Origin: Maricaulis sp017643475
GTDB taxonomy: Bacteria; Pseudomonadota; Alphaproteobacteria; Caulobacterales; Maricaulaceae
Assembly (NCBI RefSeq): GCF_047123815.1
Contig: NZ_CP138920.1
Span: forward strand, 1,798,001-1,862,000
Reading direction: 5' to 3'
Length of the DNA: 64,000 bases
Within the stretch, counting starts at the first letter, position 1. Every line of letters begins with the position of its first letter. A program made the position numbers and the translations under genes. Shown in pieces: positions 62,668-64,000 of the stretch. The notes beneath the pieces were generated by a model, which saw nothing but the letters and a program-made list of their open reading frames with translations, did no database searches and was not told the DNA's origin.

Positions 62668-63216
62668 ATGCGCAGGTTTGTGGCCGGACTTGTTGTGTCG
62701 ATGGTGGGCTTGTTCGCGGCATGTTCATCCGAGCCTGCGGCAGAGACCGGGGCCTTGCTGACCCTTTACGGCGATATCCAAGAGAGCAATCGGGGGCCGT
62801 TGGATCCCCTGACAGAGCCGCTTTTCAACTCGTTTGGTCTGGAAGTAGGCGAGGGGTTCGCTGTTTCGGCCGCCCAGCTGGCGCGTTTGCCTCAGCATAT
62901 CGTGCGTACAGATTTTCCGGCGGGCAGCGAGATGCGGGAGTTTCGGGGGCCGCTGCTTCGTGATGTGATTGCGCTGGGAGTGCCCTCAGGTGAGCTGGCT
63001 GTGGTCACAGCGTTGGATGGTTACCAGCGCGAGATCGCGCTGGGGCGGATCCAGGCGCATGATGTGATCCTGGCCACGCAGATGAATGGCGAGCCCTTGC
63101 CAATGGGTGGCTTCGGACCCGCCATGCTGGTCTGGCCCCGCCAGTCAGATCCGGCACTTGCGGACATGTCGGATGATGACTGGCTGTGGGGCGTGATCGC
63201 GATCGAACTGCGTTAG
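62668..63216 (+). CDS. Lipoprotein with molybdopterin-oxidoreductase-like domain
   Basis: 182 residues. A lipoprotein signal (MVGLFAACSS, lipobox FAAC, Cys about 18) is followed by a domain like the C-part of sulfite-oxidase-type proteins without a cofactor Cys: FRGPLLRDVIALGVPSGE, VTALDGYQREIAL, and NGEPLPMGGFGPAMLVWPR. Such short versions do not bind Mo-cofactor. Possibly an envelope-bound, ligand-binding remnant. GGGGGC ahead of the ATG. Its stop overlaps the convergent S41 gene (TTAG). Confidence 0.7.
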   Translation: MRRFVAGLVVSMVGLFAACSSEPAAETGALLTLYGDIQESNRGPLDPLTEPLFNSFGLEVGEGFAVSAAQLARLPQHIVRTDFPAGSEMREFRGPLLRDVIALGVPSGELAVVTALDGYQREIALGRIQAHDVILATQMNGEPLPMGGFGPAMLVWPRQSDPALADMSDDDWLWGVIAIELR

Positions 63217-64000
63217 TCTGTTTGCGGGTTGGCCATGACCCGGCCACGGATCATGTGCAGATCCAGCGAGATGACCCGGCCGCGACGATCTCGTTCGAAC
63301 ACCAGGCGCGCCATGTTGTCTCCCGGGAAAGCAAACCGGTCATCACCCAGCGCGATCAATTGGATCGGCGGATTGCCATCACGCTGATAAGTCAGCTGAC
63401 CATCGTCCATGCGGGTCGAGCGGATGCCGAAAGTGCCGACATAGGCTTCCAGATCCGAGGCGCTGATTTCGATCGGCTCCATCTCCGCCTCGAGCATTTC
63501 CTGTCCCTACTCCAGTGAGCGGCGGGCGTTGTCGTCCTCCGTATCCTCGATGAGCTGGGGGTATAGAGACAGCAGGGCCTGGTTGAGCGCATGGTCTGAT
63601 GCGACCTCGATATCCGGCGTCACACCGATACCTTCCCAGTTGGTGCCGGTGATCGGATTGCGTGCAGAGCCGGTGGAGATGAAAATCTCATAGCCCCGAT
63701 CCGTCAGCCAGGTGCCGCCCGGATTGCCGGCACCATAGGTGCTTTCACCGATGATTGTACCGCGCTCCAGGGCCTGCAGGTGGTAGGGGAAGGCCTCGCC
63801 TGCCGAACCCGTTGCACCGCTGGTCAACACGATGACCGGAACATCCGGGCGGTGTCCCATCGGGTGGTGCGGGATCGACCACATCTGGTTCGGGTAGTCC
63901 AGGTCACGGGAAACGAAGGTGTTGATCAGCGTATCGCCGCCATCTTCCAGGAAGTGACTGATCAGGTATTGCACCATTGAAGGCGCTCCGCCGCGGTTCT
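63213..64000 (-). pseudogene. S41-family protease, amber stop, 5' end outside the window
   Basis: The frame is open to base 64000 (NRGGAPSMVQYLISHFLE), so the start lies beyond. It holds the S41 catalytic region VIVLTSGATGSAGEAFPY and GESTYGAGNPGG. A TAG at 63507-63509 follows RRSLE; the next codons (GQEMLEAEMEPIEI...YVGTFGIRS) continue in frame with the family's usual C-terminal beta domain, ending RGRVMANPQTD. Probably a TGG (Trp) to TAG change. If the TAG is real the C-terminal domain of about 97 residues is lost. Confidence 0.75.

Noticed and set aside
59716..63509. Possible recoding of TAG as an amino acid, because two genes read through it.
   Set aside because: Many intact genes here end at TAG (rplU, rpmA, rsfS, proB, proA and others), so TAG is an ordinary stop; nonsense mutations are simpler.

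Overview
This window looks like chromosomal DNA of a marine, stalked-type alphaproteobacterium of the Maricaulis/Hyphomonadaceae type (inferred, not searched). The grounds are high GC, many GTG/TTG starts, a Caulobacter-like flagellin of 274 residues, an F1 ATP synthase operon (atpHAGDC) without F0 genes beside it, the order rplU-rpmA-GNAT-obgE-proB-proA-nadD-(egtD)-rsfS-rlmH-envC-ctpA-yibQ-rppH, and a zinc-type (Zur) operator in front of a CobW GTPase.

Layout. 1-4422: 3' part of a giant glycine-rich autotransporter with 11 copies of an AQS(V/I)GGGGG motif. 4481-5305: decayed DNA with a SNF2-helicase scrap and an IS6-type transposase scrap. 5506-9656: an att-like ABC exporter operon with a CrtC/AttH-type lipocalin. 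9796-10179: a FolB-like protein. 10203-12662: a second IS6 scrap, a palindromic element in one-armed and two-armed form, and a GDSL esterase whose passenger and beta-barrel lie in two overlapping frames. 12926-14289: a sensor kinase broken by a frameshift and a stop. 14623-19284: a secreted metalloprotease and a two-subunit sodium/solute symporter. 19500-20324: flagellin. 20394-24703: Fe-alcohol dehydrogenase, a saccharopine-reductase-fold enzyme, and a zinc-starvation pair (DUF1826 and CobW) behind a Zur-like box. 25018-28698: secreted oligopeptidase, membrane beta-lactamase-fold protein, tRNA-Ser(CGA). 28863-41464: the housekeeping block from L21 to RppH. 41518-47926: Asp-nucleophile hydrolase, two paralogous secreted amidohydrolases, a divergent membrane-bound AraC regulator, and a frameshifted serine hydrolase. 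48189-53579: small membrane protein and the ATP synthase operon. 53804-58464: sarcosine-oxidase-like flavoenzyme, DASS transporter, zinc-finger protein, orphan ABC ATPase, small membrane proteins. 58547-64000: tRNA-Arg(CCG), TonB-C protein, and a run of damaged genes (serine hydrolase with an amber codon and no 5' end, LytTR regulator with no 5' end, S41 protease with an amber codon).

How it fits together. The core is conserved ribosome, proline, NAD, ribosome-silencing and envelope-division machinery. Around it sits a strongly peptide-oriented periplasmic and surface repertoire: PPC metalloprotease, M3 oligopeptidase, two amidohydrolases, S41 proteases and several SxxK hydrolases, together with solute importers. 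That would suit a scavenger of peptides and small organics in sea water (inference).

The most notable points are the Zur-controlled CobW-DUF1826 pair, a 151-bp MITE-like palindrome with a one-armed relative near an IS6 scrap, a deletion that appears to have fused two divergent genes head to head near 60.3 kb, five or more lesions in otherwise recognisable genes, and five convergent gene pairs that share their stop codons in a YTAG overlap. No CRISPR array, integrase, prophage, rRNA or clear anti-phage system is visible. I found no convincing wholly new system.
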